Shown: positions 1-9,333 of the stretch, in pieces
Layout of the letters: every line of letters begins with the position of its first letter
Position numbering within the stretch: position 1 is the stretch's first letter
Source of the DNA: Ectothiorhodospiraceae bacterium 2226
GTDB lineage: Bacteria > Pseudomonadota > Gammaproteobacteria > GCA-013348725
Assembly: GCA_013348725.1 (NCBI GenBank)
Contig: CP054689.1
Span: 918,501 to 982,500 of the forward strand
Length of the DNA: 64,000 nt
Direction of reading: 5' to 3'
Made by a program: the position numbers and the translations under genes
The notes under the pieces: model-generated
The model's input: only the letters and a program-made list of their open reading frames with translations
Databases searched by the model: none
Told to the model about the DNA's origin: nothing

Positions 1-10
1 ACGAGGATTT

Positions 11-805
11 ATGCCCTTTTTTCTTAATGCAAGCCCTCGGCTGGGCGCCCCCACGCACACACAAACCACTGCCAAGTGCTTGGCTATGGCGGGCATTCTC
101 TGGGCAGGTGCGGCGACGGCCGGATGCGACGACCCGCCGGGGCCGGCGGTGAATTGGACCGCCTGCGACAAGCGCGAGGCGCAACTGGCAGGGGCGGACC
201 TGCGCAGCGCGGTGCTGGGGCGGGCCGACTTCAGCGGGGCGGACCTGCGCGGCGCGAACCTTACGGGGGCGGATCTGTCCTTTGCCAACCTCGCGGGGGC
301 GCGGCTGGACGACGCCCAGCTCGCGCAGGTGCGCTTTCTGGGGGCCAACCTGAGCGACACGGTGTTTACCGGGGCGGACCTGATGGGCGCCCGCTTCGAA
401 CGCACCACCTTGACGGGGGGGAGCCTCGCCGGTACCCGCCTACGTCAGGCCAACTTCTACCAGACCCGGGCCATCAACGCCGACCTGCGCGAGGCCGACC
501 TCACCGGCGCCGACCTGCGCCAGGCGGTGCTGAACGGCGCACGGCTGAGCGGCGCCATTCTGCAGGAGGCGAACCTGATGCGTGCCGAGCTCGAACAGGC
601 GGATCTGTCGGGCACCGATCTCACGCGCGCGCGGCTGGACAACGCACGTCTGGTCGGCGCAAACCTCAGCGGTGCCGACCTCACCCGTGCCCAGCTACCG
701 GGCGCCAACGTCGACGATGTCATCCTGGACGGCGCGCGCCTGGACAACACCACCTGGGCCGACCGGCGCCGCTGCCGGCCCGGCTCTATCGGCGAGTGCC
801 AATAG
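11..805 (+). CDS. Pentapeptide-repeat protein with N-terminal export signal
   Basis: From about residue 58 to 245 the 264-residue protein is an almost unbroken run of A(D/N)LXX-type pentapeptides (GADLR, GANLT, GADLS), the signature of the right-handed quadrilateral beta-helix of the pentapeptide-repeat family. A hydrophobic segment near residues 22-36 ends in AATAGC, so the protein is probably exported and could be a lipoprotein, although the lipobox is not canonical. Cysteines flank the repeats near both ends, perhaps forming a disulfide. An ACGAGG sequence just upstream of ATG 11 supports the start. The gene converges on the nitrilase gene. The biochemical role is unknown; some family members mimic DNA, but nothing here shows that. 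Confidence 0.85.
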   Translation: MPFFLNASPRLGAPTHTQTTAKCLAMAGILWAGAATAGCDDPPGPAVNWTACDKREAQLAGADLRSAVLGRADFSGADLRGANLTGADLSFANLAGARLDDAQLAQVRFLGANLSDTVFTGADLMGARFERTTLTGGSLAGTRLRQANFYQTRAINADLREADLTGADLRQAVLNGARLSGAILQEANLMRAELEQADLSGTDLTRARLDNARLVGANLSGADLTRAQLPGANVDDVILDGARLDNTTWADRRRCRPGSIGECQ

Positions 806-825
806 GAGCGGGCTCGCTCAACCGC

Positions 826-1638
826 TCAGCGCAGTCGACGGTGGGTCAGCGCCGGGAAGGTCCGCCGGATCGACGCGAGCCGCTCGCGATCGAACTCGGC
901 CACCACCACGCCCGACCCGCGCGCGAGGCGGGCGACCACCACCCCCCAGGGATCGACCACCATGCTGTCGCCGTGCGTCTCGCGGCCGTTGACGTGGTAG
1001 CCGCCCTGGTCCGCGGCGATGAAGTAGCACTGATTCTCGATGGCGCGGGCGCGCACCAAGGTCTCCCAATGGGCGCGGCCGGTGACGGCGGTGAAGGCCG
1101 AGGGCAGCACCACGAGGTCCATCTTGGCGGCCGTCATGCGCCGGAACAGCTCCGGGAAACGCAGGTCGTAACACACTGACAGACCCAGGCGCCCGAACGG
1201 GGTATCGACCACCACGACCTCGGCGCCCGGCTCGATGGTGCGCGACTCGGTGTAACGCTCGTCGCCCTCCAGTTCCACATCGAACAGGTGGATCTTGTCA
1301 TAGCGCGCCGCGCGCCGACCCTGGTCGTCGTACAGCAGGCAGGCCGCGCGCACCCGGCCCTCGGTGCTGGCCGCGAGCGGAATCGTGCCACCGACCAGCC
1401 ACACGCCGTGGCGCGCCGCCTGCTCGGCCAGAAAGTCCTGCATCGGGCCGCTGCCGTCGCGCTCGGCAACGGCCAGCTTGTCCTCGTCGGCCATACCGAA
1501 GAACGCGAAGTTCTCGGGCAATACGACCAGGCCGGCACCGGCCTCGGAGGCCTCCGCCACCAGGCGCTCGGCCTCCGCCAGATTGGCCGACACGTTCGGC
1601 CCGGACGCCATTTGAATGGCCGCCACTTTGTGCTTCAT
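826..1638 (-). CDS. Carbon-nitrogen hydrolase (nitrilase superfamily, Nit1/Nit2-like)
   Basis: This 270-residue protein has the three catalytic elements of the nitrilase fold: Glu in LPENFAF, Lys in KIHLFDVE and Cys in SVCYDLRFPE. The family hydrolyses non-peptide C-N bonds. Members next to rng/yhdP are typically Nit-type omega-amidases or deaminated-glutathione amidases that repair side products of transaminases; the exact substrate is inferred. The ATG at 1638 overlaps the stop of the preceding small gene by 4 bp (ATGA), which fixes the start although the open frame continues upstream. It is the last gene of the long leftward run that begins at leuS. Confidence 0.9.
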   Translation of the reverse strand: MKHKVAAIQMASGPNVSANLAEAERLVAEASEAGAGLVVLPENFAFFGMADEDKLAVAERDGSGPMQDFLAEQAARHGVWLVGGTIPLAASTEGRVRAACLLYDDQGRRAARYDKIHLFDVELEGDERYTESRTIEPGAEVVVVDTPFGRLGLSVCYDLRFPELFRRMTAAKMDLVVLPSAFTAVTGRAHWETLVRARAIENQCYFIAADQGGYHVNGRETHGDSMVVDPWGVVVARLARGSGVVVAEFDRERLASIRRTFPALTHRRLR

Positions 1639-1982
1639 TGTCCCCCCGCGCCGGCAGCCGGCCGCAGTTCCAGTTCCACAACGTCCCGGCGCGGGGCGCC
1701 GGGCACGAGTTCCACACGATCCGAGTCCAGCCCCAGCGCGATCAGCCAACCGCGCAGCTCCTGCGCCCACAGCGTCCCCGCTTCGCCGCCCGGGTAACGC
1801 ACCGTCAGGCGCGCGTCGGGCTGCGCCGCCGCGGCCTCGAGGGCGGCGGCGACCGCCGGCAATTGCAGCACCCGCTCGCCGTGGCGCGGCATGGCCCACG
1901 CCTCGGCGCTGATGGACCAGGGCGAGGCCACGGCGGGCAGACTCAGGAAGGCGCACAGGAGGGCGCACAGGGCGTACTTCAT
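1635..1982 (-). CDS. Small exported protein of unknown function
   Basis: The product is 115 residues, starting at an ATG inside a longer open frame. Residues 1-19 form a clear signal peptide ending in PAVA before SPWS. The mature part has a mixed alpha/beta look with a central LTVRYPGG segment and an acidic tail, and I recognise no domain. The gene lies between yhdP and the nitrilase gene and overlaps the latter by 4 bp, so the two are probably translationally coupled. A periplasmic location is likely. I cannot assign a function. Confidence 0.65.
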   Translation of the reverse strand: MKYALCALLCAFLSLPAVASPWSISAEAWAMPRHGERVLQLPAVAAALEAAAAQPDARLTVRYPGGEAGTLWAQELRGWLIALGLDSDRVELVPGAPRRDVVELELRPAAGAGGQ

Positions 1983-2020
1983 GGGCCGGGAGAATACCAC
2001 AGGGACCGATCCGCCCGCGC

Positions 2021-5000
2021 TCACTCGTCGACGTAATCCGGCGTCCGGGCCGGTGCGGCGAGGCGCGCCACGGTGGGGGCATCCCACGGCCCTGTCACGC
2101 TGTAGCGGGCGGTGACCGCCTCGTCCACGCTGCTGCGAAACAGCTGCTGCGCGATCAGGAGCACCGCGCCGACCTGCGGCCCCCAGGCCAAGGTCCCCGC
2201 GATCGGCGCCGCTTGGCCGATGTGCGGCACCACCGTCACGCGATGGTCATAGGCGCGCCCCACCAGATCCGCGTTGCCGGTTACGGCGATGCGGGCCGCG
2301 GGGCCTTGCATGCGAAAATCCTCGGTCACCGCCCGTCCGCCCGCGAACCGCAGGCTGCCGCGTGCCTCATCGAAGCGAAAGCCTTCGTAGAACACGTCGC
2401 GAAAGTCCAGCCGCAGGCGGCGCGGCAGGACACTGATGCCGAGCAGGCCCACCAAGCGGCCCGCCCCCGGCTCGACCTCGTGCAGCGCGCCCTCGTACAG
2501 TTCCAGACGCAACGCCCCGTTCACAGTCTGCGGCTGGGGCCGCCACGGTGCGCCGAGCCAGAACATCGAGCCCTCCACGCGCGACCGCCGTGCATCCAGC
2601 CCTTGCCACAGGCCCAAGGCACGCGAGACCTGCACCACGTCGCGCGCCTCCATCGCGCCGCTCACACTGAAGCGGTCGCCACCGGATCCACGCTGCCATT
2701 CGGCGCGCGCATCCGCCGTCAGCAGACCGCCGCGCAGCGTGAACCCGCTGATGTCCACGCCCCGAGGGCGCCGCGCCACTTCGGCGTTCAACGCGCCCAG
2801 CGGTAAGGCCTGATAGCTGAACTCCCGCACCTGCACGCGGGCGGCCGGCAACACGCCGGGGTCGAAGCCGTGGGGCGACGTCGCAGGCTGGCCGACCGGC
2901 GAAGCCTCCGTCGCGGGCGAAGCCGCGGAATTGACCAACCCAAGGCGCGCCAGAGCGATCTCCCAGCGCAGGCGTGCCAAGCCGGACTCGGTGTCGCCCT
3001 CGGCCCCGGAACCTCGCTCGAGGGCGGGCCAGCCCGCGATATCCAGTCGCTCCAGGCGCCCACCGACGTGGACGCTGCCGGCTTCGGGGCGCGCCGGCGC
3101 CTGACCGCCGAAGCCGATGGCGGCGGCGGTTACGGCCCCGTCGCGCAGATGGGCACGCACTGCGTGCTCGCCGTAGCGCACCACCAACGCCTGTCCGTCA
3201 TCCTCCGCGCCGGTCAGGTCGATGCGCGTCGTGCGGGATGCCTCCGGCGCCTTGGCGAACGGCTCCGGCAGCTCCACCGCCAGGCCCGCCAGATCCGACT
3301 CCGCCCGAAACGACCAGCCGTCCGCCGCGCCGCCGCCCAAGTCCAACGCGACCTGCCAGTCCGACTCGCCGGCAAAGACCTCCCCCGGCAGACGCAACCA
3401 ACGGGCCGCCTCCTCGCCCGGCACGCGCGCCACGCCGCTCACGCGATGGCCGCCCGCCTCGCCCGGACGTACCGCGCCGTGCAGCGTGGCGCTGCCCCAG
3501 CGGCCGTGCAGGTCCTCGCCGCGAAAGGCGCCGTCGGCGAAATCGAGCGTCCCGTTCAGGTGGGTCAGGGTGAAGGGGCCGCGGGTCAGTTGGGCATCGC
3601 GCAGCGTCGCCGTCCCTGACCAATGCAAGGCCGCCTGCTCACGGGCCGCGCCGATCGGCAGCGTCAGGTTGAAGGCGAGGTCCGTCGGCCCCGCCACCGC
3701 CAGGTCGTCGAGCGCGGCGGGCGTCACCTGCCGCAGCGGCGTGTCGCGCGCGATACGCAGCAGATCGTCGACCGGCCCCGTCGCCGCGGCCTGAAGTTCC
3801 AGCACCGGGCGGCGCAGGTCGGCAATACGGGCGGTGGCCTCGCCGAGCTCGGCATTCAACAGGCGCCCTTCCCGCGCGCGCACCTCCAGCCCCCGCCCAA
3901 CGATCGCCACCTCCGCCTCGCCGCCCTCCAATGCGGGCCAGCCGGGGGCGAAGTGCAGGCCGAGGTCACGGACTCCGAATCGGGCCTCGAAGGTGCCCCC
4001 CGGCGGGGGAAATCCGGTCACCGGGCCGCGGTAGAGGACTTCGCCTCCCGTTACCGCACCGCCGATGAAGGCCTCGTCCAGCCACTTGACCGCGGCCTCG
4101 GGCATGATGCGCGCCGGCACGTAGGGGGTGACCTGGCGCGGGTCGGCGCGCGCCACGGCCACCGCGATGTCCAGCGCGGCGGGACGCCCCTGTTGCGCGG
4201 GACGCACGTTGCCACGCACGGTGGTGGCGAGGTCGGCGTTCTCCACCGCGACCTCCTCCACATCGATGCGCCAACCGGCGGCGTCCTCATGGACGCGCAG
4301 CGGCCCCTCGATGCGCGCGCGCAGCGGGGCACGGAACAGGCGCGGAAAATCGAACTTCGCCGCGGGCGCGGCCAGCCACACACGGGCGCCCTCGGGACCG
4401 GCTACGAAGCGGCCTGCGACGCCCTCCACCGCGGGCGCCACGCGCCAGGCCGACTGCCGGAACTCGCTGAAGCTGCCCGTGTAGGTCCAGGCGCCGCCGG
4501 CGCTGCGCGTCGCCGCCAGATCGCGCAGCTCGGCGCGCGGCGCCGCCTCGGCGAGGTAGTCGGCCAGCAGGCCCTGCTTGGGGGTGAACGCCTTACGCAG
4601 CGCGTCGACCTCATTGGGCGCGAGGCTCGCCACCATTAGCTCCATGCCACCGTCCGCACCGGCGGCGCGCAGCGTCAGCGGCGCCTGCCGCTCCTGTTGG
4701 CGCGGGCCGCGCAACGCCGTGTCCAGCGCCCACCCCCGGCGGGTGAACTCCGCGCGCGCCTCGCCCCGCAGGAACGGCCACAACATCCGCTGCTCGAGCG
4801 CGACGTACCGCAAGTCGAGTGCGCCGTCGGCCGCCAGGCGCCCGTCGCCGCCGGTCAGCCGCAGCTCCAGACTGCCCCGCCCCTTCAGGCTCTTAGGCGC
4901 CCCCGTCAGGCGCGCGAGCGCCTCCAGCGCGACGGCCTCGGCCGCGACGCCGCCGTCCACGCGCCAGCGGGCCGGCTCCCGCGGCGCATGCGCGGCCTCC

Positions 5001-5632
5001 ACGGCCAGATCCAGGGCGAGGCGGCCGCCGCCGCTCAGCTGCGCGCGGCCCGTCAGCCGGTGCTCTCCCCGCGCGCGCTCGAGGCGCAGATTCACCCGCT
5101 CCAAGGCCGGTGCCCCCTCCCAGTACAGTCGCGCGCCCCGTAGTTCGAGCCGCTCCTGGGCCAGCAGCCAAGCGTAGACCGCACCGTTGCGCGCCCGCGG
5201 CTCCTCGCCCTCGCCCCAGCGGGCCGACAGCCGCGCGAGGTCCGCGCGCGAGAGGCGCAGATCCAAACCTTCGAGGATCAAACCGTCGGACTGCACGCTG
5301 CGCGCACGTGCGCTGGCCAGCAGGCTGATCGGGACGTGCAGGCGGTCGAAGGCGACGACCGTGCCGCCCTGCGCGTCCAGCAGGGCGGCATCGTGCAGGG
5401 TGAGGGCGGGATTGCCGCGCACCAGGGCGAATTCGATCTCGCCCACGCGCACCGGCTGGCCGAGTTCCTCGGTCACCCAGCGTTCGATCATGGGGTGGGC
5501 GTCGTCGACGAACTGGCGCGTGAGCGCGAAGGCGATCGCCACCAGGATCAGCAGCAGCGCGGCCGTGCCGAGCAGCGTGCGGAGCGCGCGGCGCAGCCAG
5601 ACGCGGGCGAGGGATGGCGGAGCAGGGTGCAT
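2021..5632 (-). CDS. yhdP: YhdP-family AsmA-like envelope protein
   Basis: This 1203-residue protein has one N-terminal membrane anchor (about residues 14-37) followed by a very long periplasmic region of AsmA/TamB-type repeats. Length, anchor and position directly after rng match YhdP, one of the large bridge-like proteins (with TamB and YdbH) that move phospholipid from inner to outer membrane. The C-terminal part, with its run of short hydrophobic strands, is the AsmA-like domain of the family. It starts 13 bp after the rng stop. Ribosome-binding sequence ahead of ATG 5632 is weak, consistent with coupling to rng. Confidence 0.9.
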   Translation of the reverse strand: MHPAPPSLARVWLRRALRTLLGTAALLLILVAIAFALTRQFVDDAHPMIERWVTEELGQPVRVGEIEFALVRGNPALTLHDAALLDAQGGTVVAFDRLHVPISLLASARARSVQSDGLILEGLDLRLSRADLARLSARWGEGEEPRARNGAVYAWLLAQERLELRGARLYWEGAPALERVNLRLERARGEHRLTGRAQLSGGGRLALDLAVEAAHAPREPARWRVDGGVAAEAVALEALARLTGAPKSLKGRGSLELRLTGGDGRLAADGALDLRYVALEQRMLWPFLRGEARAEFTRRGWALDTALRGPRQQERQAPLTLRAAGADGGMELMVASLAPNEVDALRKAFTPKQGLLADYLAEAAPRAELRDLAATRSAGGAWTYTGSFSEFRQSAWRVAPAVEGVAGRFVAGPEGARVWLAAPAAKFDFPRLFRAPLRARIEGPLRVHEDAAGWRIDVEEVAVENADLATTVRGNVRPAQQGRPAALDIAVAVARADPRQVTPYVPARIMPEAAVKWLDEAFIGGAVTGGEVLYRGPVTGFPPPGGTFEARFGVRDLGLHFAPGWPALEGGEAEVAIVGRGLEVRAREGRLLNAELGEATARIADLRRPVLELQAAATGPVDDLLRIARDTPLRQVTPAALDDLAVAGPTDLAFNLTLPIGAAREQAALHWSGTATLRDAQLTRGPFTLTHLNGTLDFADGAFRGEDLHGRWGSATLHGAVRPGEAGGHRVSGVARVPGEEAARWLRLPGEVFAGESDWQVALDLGGGAADGWSFRAESDLAGLAVELPEPFAKAPEASRTTRIDLTGAEDDGQALVVRYGEHAVRAHLRDGAVTAAAIGFGGQAPARPEAGSVHVGGRLERLDIAGWPALERGSGAEGDTESGLARLRWEIALARLGLVNSAASPATEASPVGQPATSPHGFDPGVLPAARVQVREFSYQALPLGALNAEVARRPRGVDISGFTLRGGLLTADARAEWQRGSGGDRFSVSGAMEARDVVQVSRALGLWQGLDARRSRVEGSMFWLGAPWRPQPQTVNGALRLELYEGALHEVEPGAGRLVGLLGISVLPRRLRLDFRDVFYEGFRFDEARGSLRFAGGRAVTEDFRMQGPAARIAVTGNADLVGRAYDHRVTVVPHIGQAAPIAGTLAWGPQVGAVLLIAQQLFRSSVDEAVTARYSVTGPWDAPTVARLAAPARTPDYVDE

Positions 5633-5645
5633 CGTGACGAAGGCC

Positions 5646-7124
5646 CTACATCAAGACCACGTCGTACTGCTCGCGGGTGTACAGCGCCTCGACCTGGAAC
5701 TTGATCGGCTTGCCGATGAAGGCCTCCAGTTCGGCGACACTGGTGGATTCTTCGTCGAGCAACAGATCGACCACCTCGCTCGAGGCCAACACCAGAAGCT
5801 GCTGCGCATCGAACTGGCGCGCCTCGCGCAGGATCTCGCGGAAGATCTCGTAGCACACCGTCTCGGCCGTCTTGAGCTGGCCGCGCCCGCCGCAGGTCGG
5901 GCAAGGCGCGCACAGCACGTGCCCGAGGCTCTCGCGGGTGCGCTTGCGGGTCATCTCCACCAGACCGAGGGCCGACACTTCGCAGATGTTCGGCTTGCCG
6001 TGCACGTCCCGCTCCAAGCCCTTCTCCAGGGTGCGCAGCACCTGACGCCGGTGCTCCAGATCGGTCATGTCGATGAAGTCGATGATGATGATGCCGCCGA
6101 GGTTGCGCAGCCGCAGCTGACGCACGATGGCCTGCGCCGCCTCGAGGTTGGTCTTGAAGATGGTCTCGTCGAGGTTGCGATGGCCCACGAACGCGCCGGT
6201 GTTGACGTCGATCGTGGTCATCGCCTCGGTCTGGTCGATGATGAGATAGCCGCCGGATTTCAGTTCCACCCGGTGCGCCAGCGCCTTCTGAATCTCGTCC
6301 TCGACGTTGTAGAGGTCGAAGATCGGGCGCTCGCCGGGGTAGTACTCGATGCGCGGCACCAGCTCGGGAATGAACTTGGTGGCGAACTTGTGCACCTTCT
6401 GGTACGTCTCGCGCGAGTCGATGCGCACCTTTTCCACTGCCGCGCCGACCAAGTCGCGCATGGTACGCATGACGAGCGGCAGGTCCTCGTGGATGAGCGT
6501 GCCGGGCGGCTCCGTGCGCCCGCGCTCCTGCATCGCTGTCCACAGCTTCTGCAGGAAGCGCATGTCAGCGTGCAGTGCCTCCTCGCTGGCGCCCTCCGCC
6601 ACCGTGCGCGCGATGTAGCCGCCGCCGCCGAACTCGGGCACGGCGGCGCGCAGGATGGCCTTCAGACGCGCCCGCTCCTCCTCGCCCTCGATCTTCTGCG
6701 ACACACCGATGTGCTCAGACCCAGCCATGAACACCAGATAACGAGACGGGATGGAGAGGTTCATGGTGAGCCGCGCGCCCTTGGTGCCGAGCGGGTCCTT
6801 CACCACCTGTACCAACAGCTCCTGCCCCTCCCGCAGCAGCCGGCCGATGTCGGCGTTACCCCCGTTGGCATTGCCGTTGCCGTTGCGCTCCTGCCCCGGC
6901 ACGGCCACGTCGGAGGCGTGCAGGAACGCGGTGCGCTGCAGGCCCACCTCGACGAATGCCGCCTGCATGCCTGGCAGCACGCGCACCACGCGGCCCTTGT
7001 AGATGTTTCCCACCAGCCCGCGGCGGCGGGTGCGCTCGATCTGCACCTCCTGCAGCACGCCGTTCTCCACGAAGGCGACGCGCGTCTCCTGCGGGGTCAC
7101 ATTGATCAGTAACTCTTCACTCAC
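5646..7124 (-). CDS. rng: Ribonuclease G
   Basis: The 492-residue protein has an N-terminal S1 RNA-binding domain (about residues 37-125), the RNase E/G catalytic core with the metal-binding DVNTGAF and IIDFIDM motifs, and a CPTCGGRG zinc-link motif near residue 410. It lacks the long C-terminal scaffold of RNase E, and its length fits RNase G (489 in E. coli). The family cleaves single-stranded RNA, maturing the 5' end of 16S rRNA and initiating mRNA decay. Translation starts at GTG 7124, 8 bp after the maf stop. The maf-rng-yhdP order is the same as in E. coli. Confidence 0.97.
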   Translation of the reverse strand: MSEELLINVTPQETRVAFVENGVLQEVQIERTRRRGLVGNIYKGRVVRVLPGMQAAFVEVGLQRTAFLHASDVAVPGQERNGNGNANGGNADIGRLLREGQELLVQVVKDPLGTKGARLTMNLSIPSRYLVFMAGSEHIGVSQKIEGEEERARLKAILRAAVPEFGGGGYIARTVAEGASEEALHADMRFLQKLWTAMQERGRTEPPGTLIHEDLPLVMRTMRDLVGAAVEKVRIDSRETYQKVHKFATKFIPELVPRIEYYPGERPIFDLYNVEDEIQKALAHRVELKSGGYLIIDQTEAMTTIDVNTGAFVGHRNLDETIFKTNLEAAQAIVRQLRLRNLGGIIIIDFIDMTDLEHRRQVLRTLEKGLERDVHGKPNICEVSALGLVEMTRKRTRESLGHVLCAPCPTCGGRGQLKTAETVCYEIFREILREARQFDAQQLLVLASSEVVDLLLDEESTSVAELEAFIGKPIKFQVEALYTREQYDVVLM

Positions 7125-7132
7125 GCTGACTG

Positions 7133-7729
7133 TTATTCCTGGCCGCCGAACAAGCGCAGACCCGCGCCCCTCAGCAGCTCACCGGTTTCGAACAGCGGCA
7201 GGCCCATCACCCCCGAATAGCTGCCTTCGAGGCGCGTGACGAACAGCGCCGCCTTCCCCTGGATGGCGTACGCCCCGGCCTTGTCGGCCGGCTCACCGCT
7301 TTGCCAGTATGCTACACGTTCTTCCGGGGTCAGCGGCCGGAACGTCACGGCGTTCTCGGACACCCGAACCCCCTCCCCGGCATGGCCCGCCAACGCCACC
7401 GCCGACAGGACACGGTGGGTGCGCCCCGACAGCCGCGCCAGCATATCCAGGCCCTGCGCCTCGTCGCGTGGCTTGCCGAGCACCTCGCCGTCCACGGCCA
7501 CCAGCGTGTCGGCCCCCAGCACCGGGCGGCGCTCGCCCGCCGGCAGCAGTGCCATACCCGCGCGCGCCTTGGCGAGCGCCAGCCGCGCAACCAGCGCCTC
7601 GGGCCGCTCGCCGGCCCGCGCGCGCTCGTCCACCTCCACCGCAAGCACATGGAAGCGCACGCCGATCTGGACCAGCAATTCGCGTCTGCGCGGAGAGTTA
7701 GAGGCGAGGTAGACGTCAAAAGGTTCCAT
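7133..7729 (-). CDS. maf: Maf-family nucleotide pyrophosphatase (YhdE-like)
   Basis: This 198-residue protein opens with the Maf signature SNSPRRREL and has the ADT and KPRD elements of the active site. Maf proteins of the YhdE subgroup hydrolyse dTTP, UTP and modified pyrimidine triphosphates to monophosphates, cleansing the nucleotide pool; this subgroup is preferred because the gene precedes rng. The ATG at 7729 has only a modest GAGAAG upstream. About 100 bp without a gene separate it from rlmH; I see no terminator there. Confidence 0.93.
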   Translation of the reverse strand: MEPFDVYLASNSPRRRELLVQIGVRFHVLAVEVDERARAGERPEALVARLALAKARAGMALLPAGERRPVLGADTLVAVDGEVLGKPRDEAQGLDMLARLSGRTHRVLSAVALAGHAGEGVRVSENAVTFRPLTPEERVAYWQSGEPADKAGAYAIQGKAALFVTRLEGSYSGVMGLPLFETGELLRGAGLRLFGGQE

Positions 7730-7830
7730 AGCTTCTCATTTGCAAGTTCACTCGAGGGGAACGACGCGCGAGCCGGATCCATGAGGCGCCCGTTGCGCGC
7801 TGGCAAGGCGCAGAGGAAATCAGGCCGTCA

Positions 7831-8298
7831 TCAACGATGGTACGGGTGGTTGCGCAGCATGCTCCAGGCGCGGTAGAGCTGCTCGGCGACCACCACGCGC
7901 ACCAGCGGGTGCGGCAGGGTGAGTTTGGACAGCGACCACAGCCCGTCGGCGCGTTCGCGACATGCATCGGCCAAGCCCTCGGGGCCGCCCACCAGCAGCG
8001 CCAGATCACGCCCGTCGGCGAGCCAGCCCTCGAGCTGTGCGGCCAGCTGTTCCGTGCTCCACTGGCGCCCCTGGGCGTCCAATGCGATGAGCTGCGCGCC
8101 TGCGGGCACCGCCGCGAGCTGTCGAGCCCCTTCCTCGCGCATCAGCCGCGCGAGGTCGGCCGCCTTGGTACGCCGCCCGGCGGGGATCTCCACCAACTGC
8201 AGGGCGCACTCGGGCGGCAGGCGGCGCGCATACTCCTGGTAGCCGGCCTCCACCCAGGCGGGCATGCGCTGGCCGACCGCGATCAGGTGTATGCGCAC
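7831..8298 (-). CDS. rlmH: 23S rRNA pseudouridine-1915 N3-methyltransferase RlmH
   Basis: The 155-residue length equals that of E. coli RlmH. The sequence has the SPOUT-fold features of the family: a LIALDAQG strand, the glycine-rich SAM-binding LVGGPEGL loop, and the C-terminal [18 protein letters not shown] region followed by YHR. RlmH methylates pseudouridine 1915 in helix 69 of 23S rRNA, using assembled 70S ribosomes as substrate. Translation begins at GTG 8298. The neighbour is rsfS, as in most gammaproteobacteria; both act on the ribosome. Confidence 0.97.
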   Translation of the reverse strand: MRIHLIAVGQRMPAWVEAGYQEYARRLPPECALQLVEIPAGRRTKAADLARLMREEGARQLAAVPAGAQLIALDAQGRQWSTEQLAAQLEGWLADGRDLALLVGGPEGLADACRERADGLWSLSKLTLPHPLVRVVVAEQLYRAWSMLRNHPYHR

Positions 8299-8322
8299 CG
8301 CCGCCCCCGCCGCGCCGCTACG

Positions 8323-8661
8323 CTAGCCGTGCTCGGAGCGCGGCACGCTCCACAGCTTCTCGAGGTTGTAGAAGTCGCGCACCTCGCGCAGCATCACGTG
8401 CACCACCACGTCGCCGAGGTCCACCAGCACCCACTCGCCCTCGCGCTCGCCTTCCACGCCGACGGGCATGACGTGATGCTGCTTGGCCTTGGTCACCACG
8501 TTCTGGGCCAGCGACTTGACCTGACGGTCGGAGCGGCCGGTGGCGATCACCATGATGTCGGTGATGCTCGACTTGCCACGCACGTCCAGCACGTGGATGT
8601 CCTGCGCCTTGAGATCCTCTAGGGCCTCGACGACGATGTCTCTTAGGGTTTCTGGTTCCAT
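8323..8661 (-). CDS. rsfS: Ribosomal silencing factor RsfS
   Basis: The 112-residue product has the DUF143/RsfS pattern, with [17 protein letters not shown] and [16 protein letters not shown]. RsfS binds ribosomal protein L14 and blocks joining of the 30S and 50S subunits when nutrients run out. The start is ATG 8661, whose A is shared with the TGA of nadD (TGATG), a one-base overlap that implies coupling. The frame continues upstream inside nadD, but those residues are antisense-like and not part of the protein. Confidence 0.95.
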   Translation of the reverse strand: MEPETLRDIVVEALEDLKAQDIHVLDVRGKSSITDIMVIATGRSDRQVKSLAQNVVTKAKQHHVMPVGVEGEREGEWVLVDLGDVVVHVMLREVRDFYNLEKLWSVPRSEHG

Positions 8662-9323
8662 CAAGCCTCGCTCGTACCCGCGGCCGGCGGCGCGGGTCGG
8701 TAAAGTCCGTGGTGCGCGATGTGCTCGCACACCGCATCCGGCGTGAGAAAACGCAGGCTGCGCCCGGCCGCCGCCTGCGCGCGCAACTGCGAGGCGGAGA
8801 TACCGAGCGCGGTGACCTGCAGGGTGATCAGGTGCCCGGCGGGTCGCGCCCGCAGGGCCGCGGCGTCGCGCACGCGCGCCGCCCACAAGGGCCGCAACGG
8901 GGCGGCCATGTCCTCTGCGGGCGCCGCCCCGGGGCGGGTCATCACCGCCAGGTGGGCGAGCGCCGCGAGCCGTTCCCAGCGATGCCAGGTGTGCAGCCCG
9001 AGAAAGGCATCCATGCCGAGCAGCAACACCAGCGGCGTCGTCCCCACTTCCGCGCGCAGGGACTCCAGCGTATCCACGGTGTAGGAGGGGCCGGTGCGGG
9101 AGAGTTCGCGCGCGTCGACGCGAAACCGCGACTCCCCGGCGACGGCGAGACTCACCATGGCGACGCGTTCGGTAGCCGGGGCCGCGGGCGCGGCGCGGTG
9201 CGGCGGCCGGGCCGCGGGAATCAGGCGCAACTCGTCCAGCGCCAAGGTCTCGACCGCCTCGAGCGCTGGACGCAGATGCCCATAATGGACGGGGTCGAAG
9301 GTGCCGCCGAGCAGGCCGATCAA
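8661..9323 (-). CDS. nadD: Nicotinate-nucleotide adenylyltransferase
   Basis: This 220-residue enzyme begins with [11 protein letters not shown], the nucleotidyltransferase phosphate-binding motif containing the HxGH-like histidines, and ends with the ISAS-type motif (GISASQLR). It adenylates nicotinate mononucleotide to deamido-NAD, the penultimate step of NAD synthesis. It starts 11 bp after proA and overlaps rsfS by one base. The proA-nadD-rsfS-rlmH order also occurs in pseudomonads. Confidence 0.97.
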   Translation of the reverse strand: MIGLLGGTFDPVHYGHLRPALEAVETLALDELRLIPAARPPHRAAPAAPATERVAMVSLAVAGESRFRVDARELSRTGPSYTVDTLESLRAEVGTTPLVLLLGMDAFLGLHTWHRWERLAALAHLAVMTRPGAAPAEDMAAPLRPLWAARVRDAAALRARPAGHLITLQVTALGISASQLRAQAAAGRSLRFLTPDAVCEHIAHHGLYRPAPPAAGTSEA

Positions 9324-9333
9324 GGGGTGCTCG

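Noticed and set aside
457-753. Minus-strand frame inside the pentapeptide gene
   Set aside because: Repeats in the sense strand create a repetitive antisense frame; no independent start signal.
5187-7112. 641-codon plus-strand frame opposite rng
   Set aside because: It is a shadow of rng and yhdP: low-complexity composition and no motifs.
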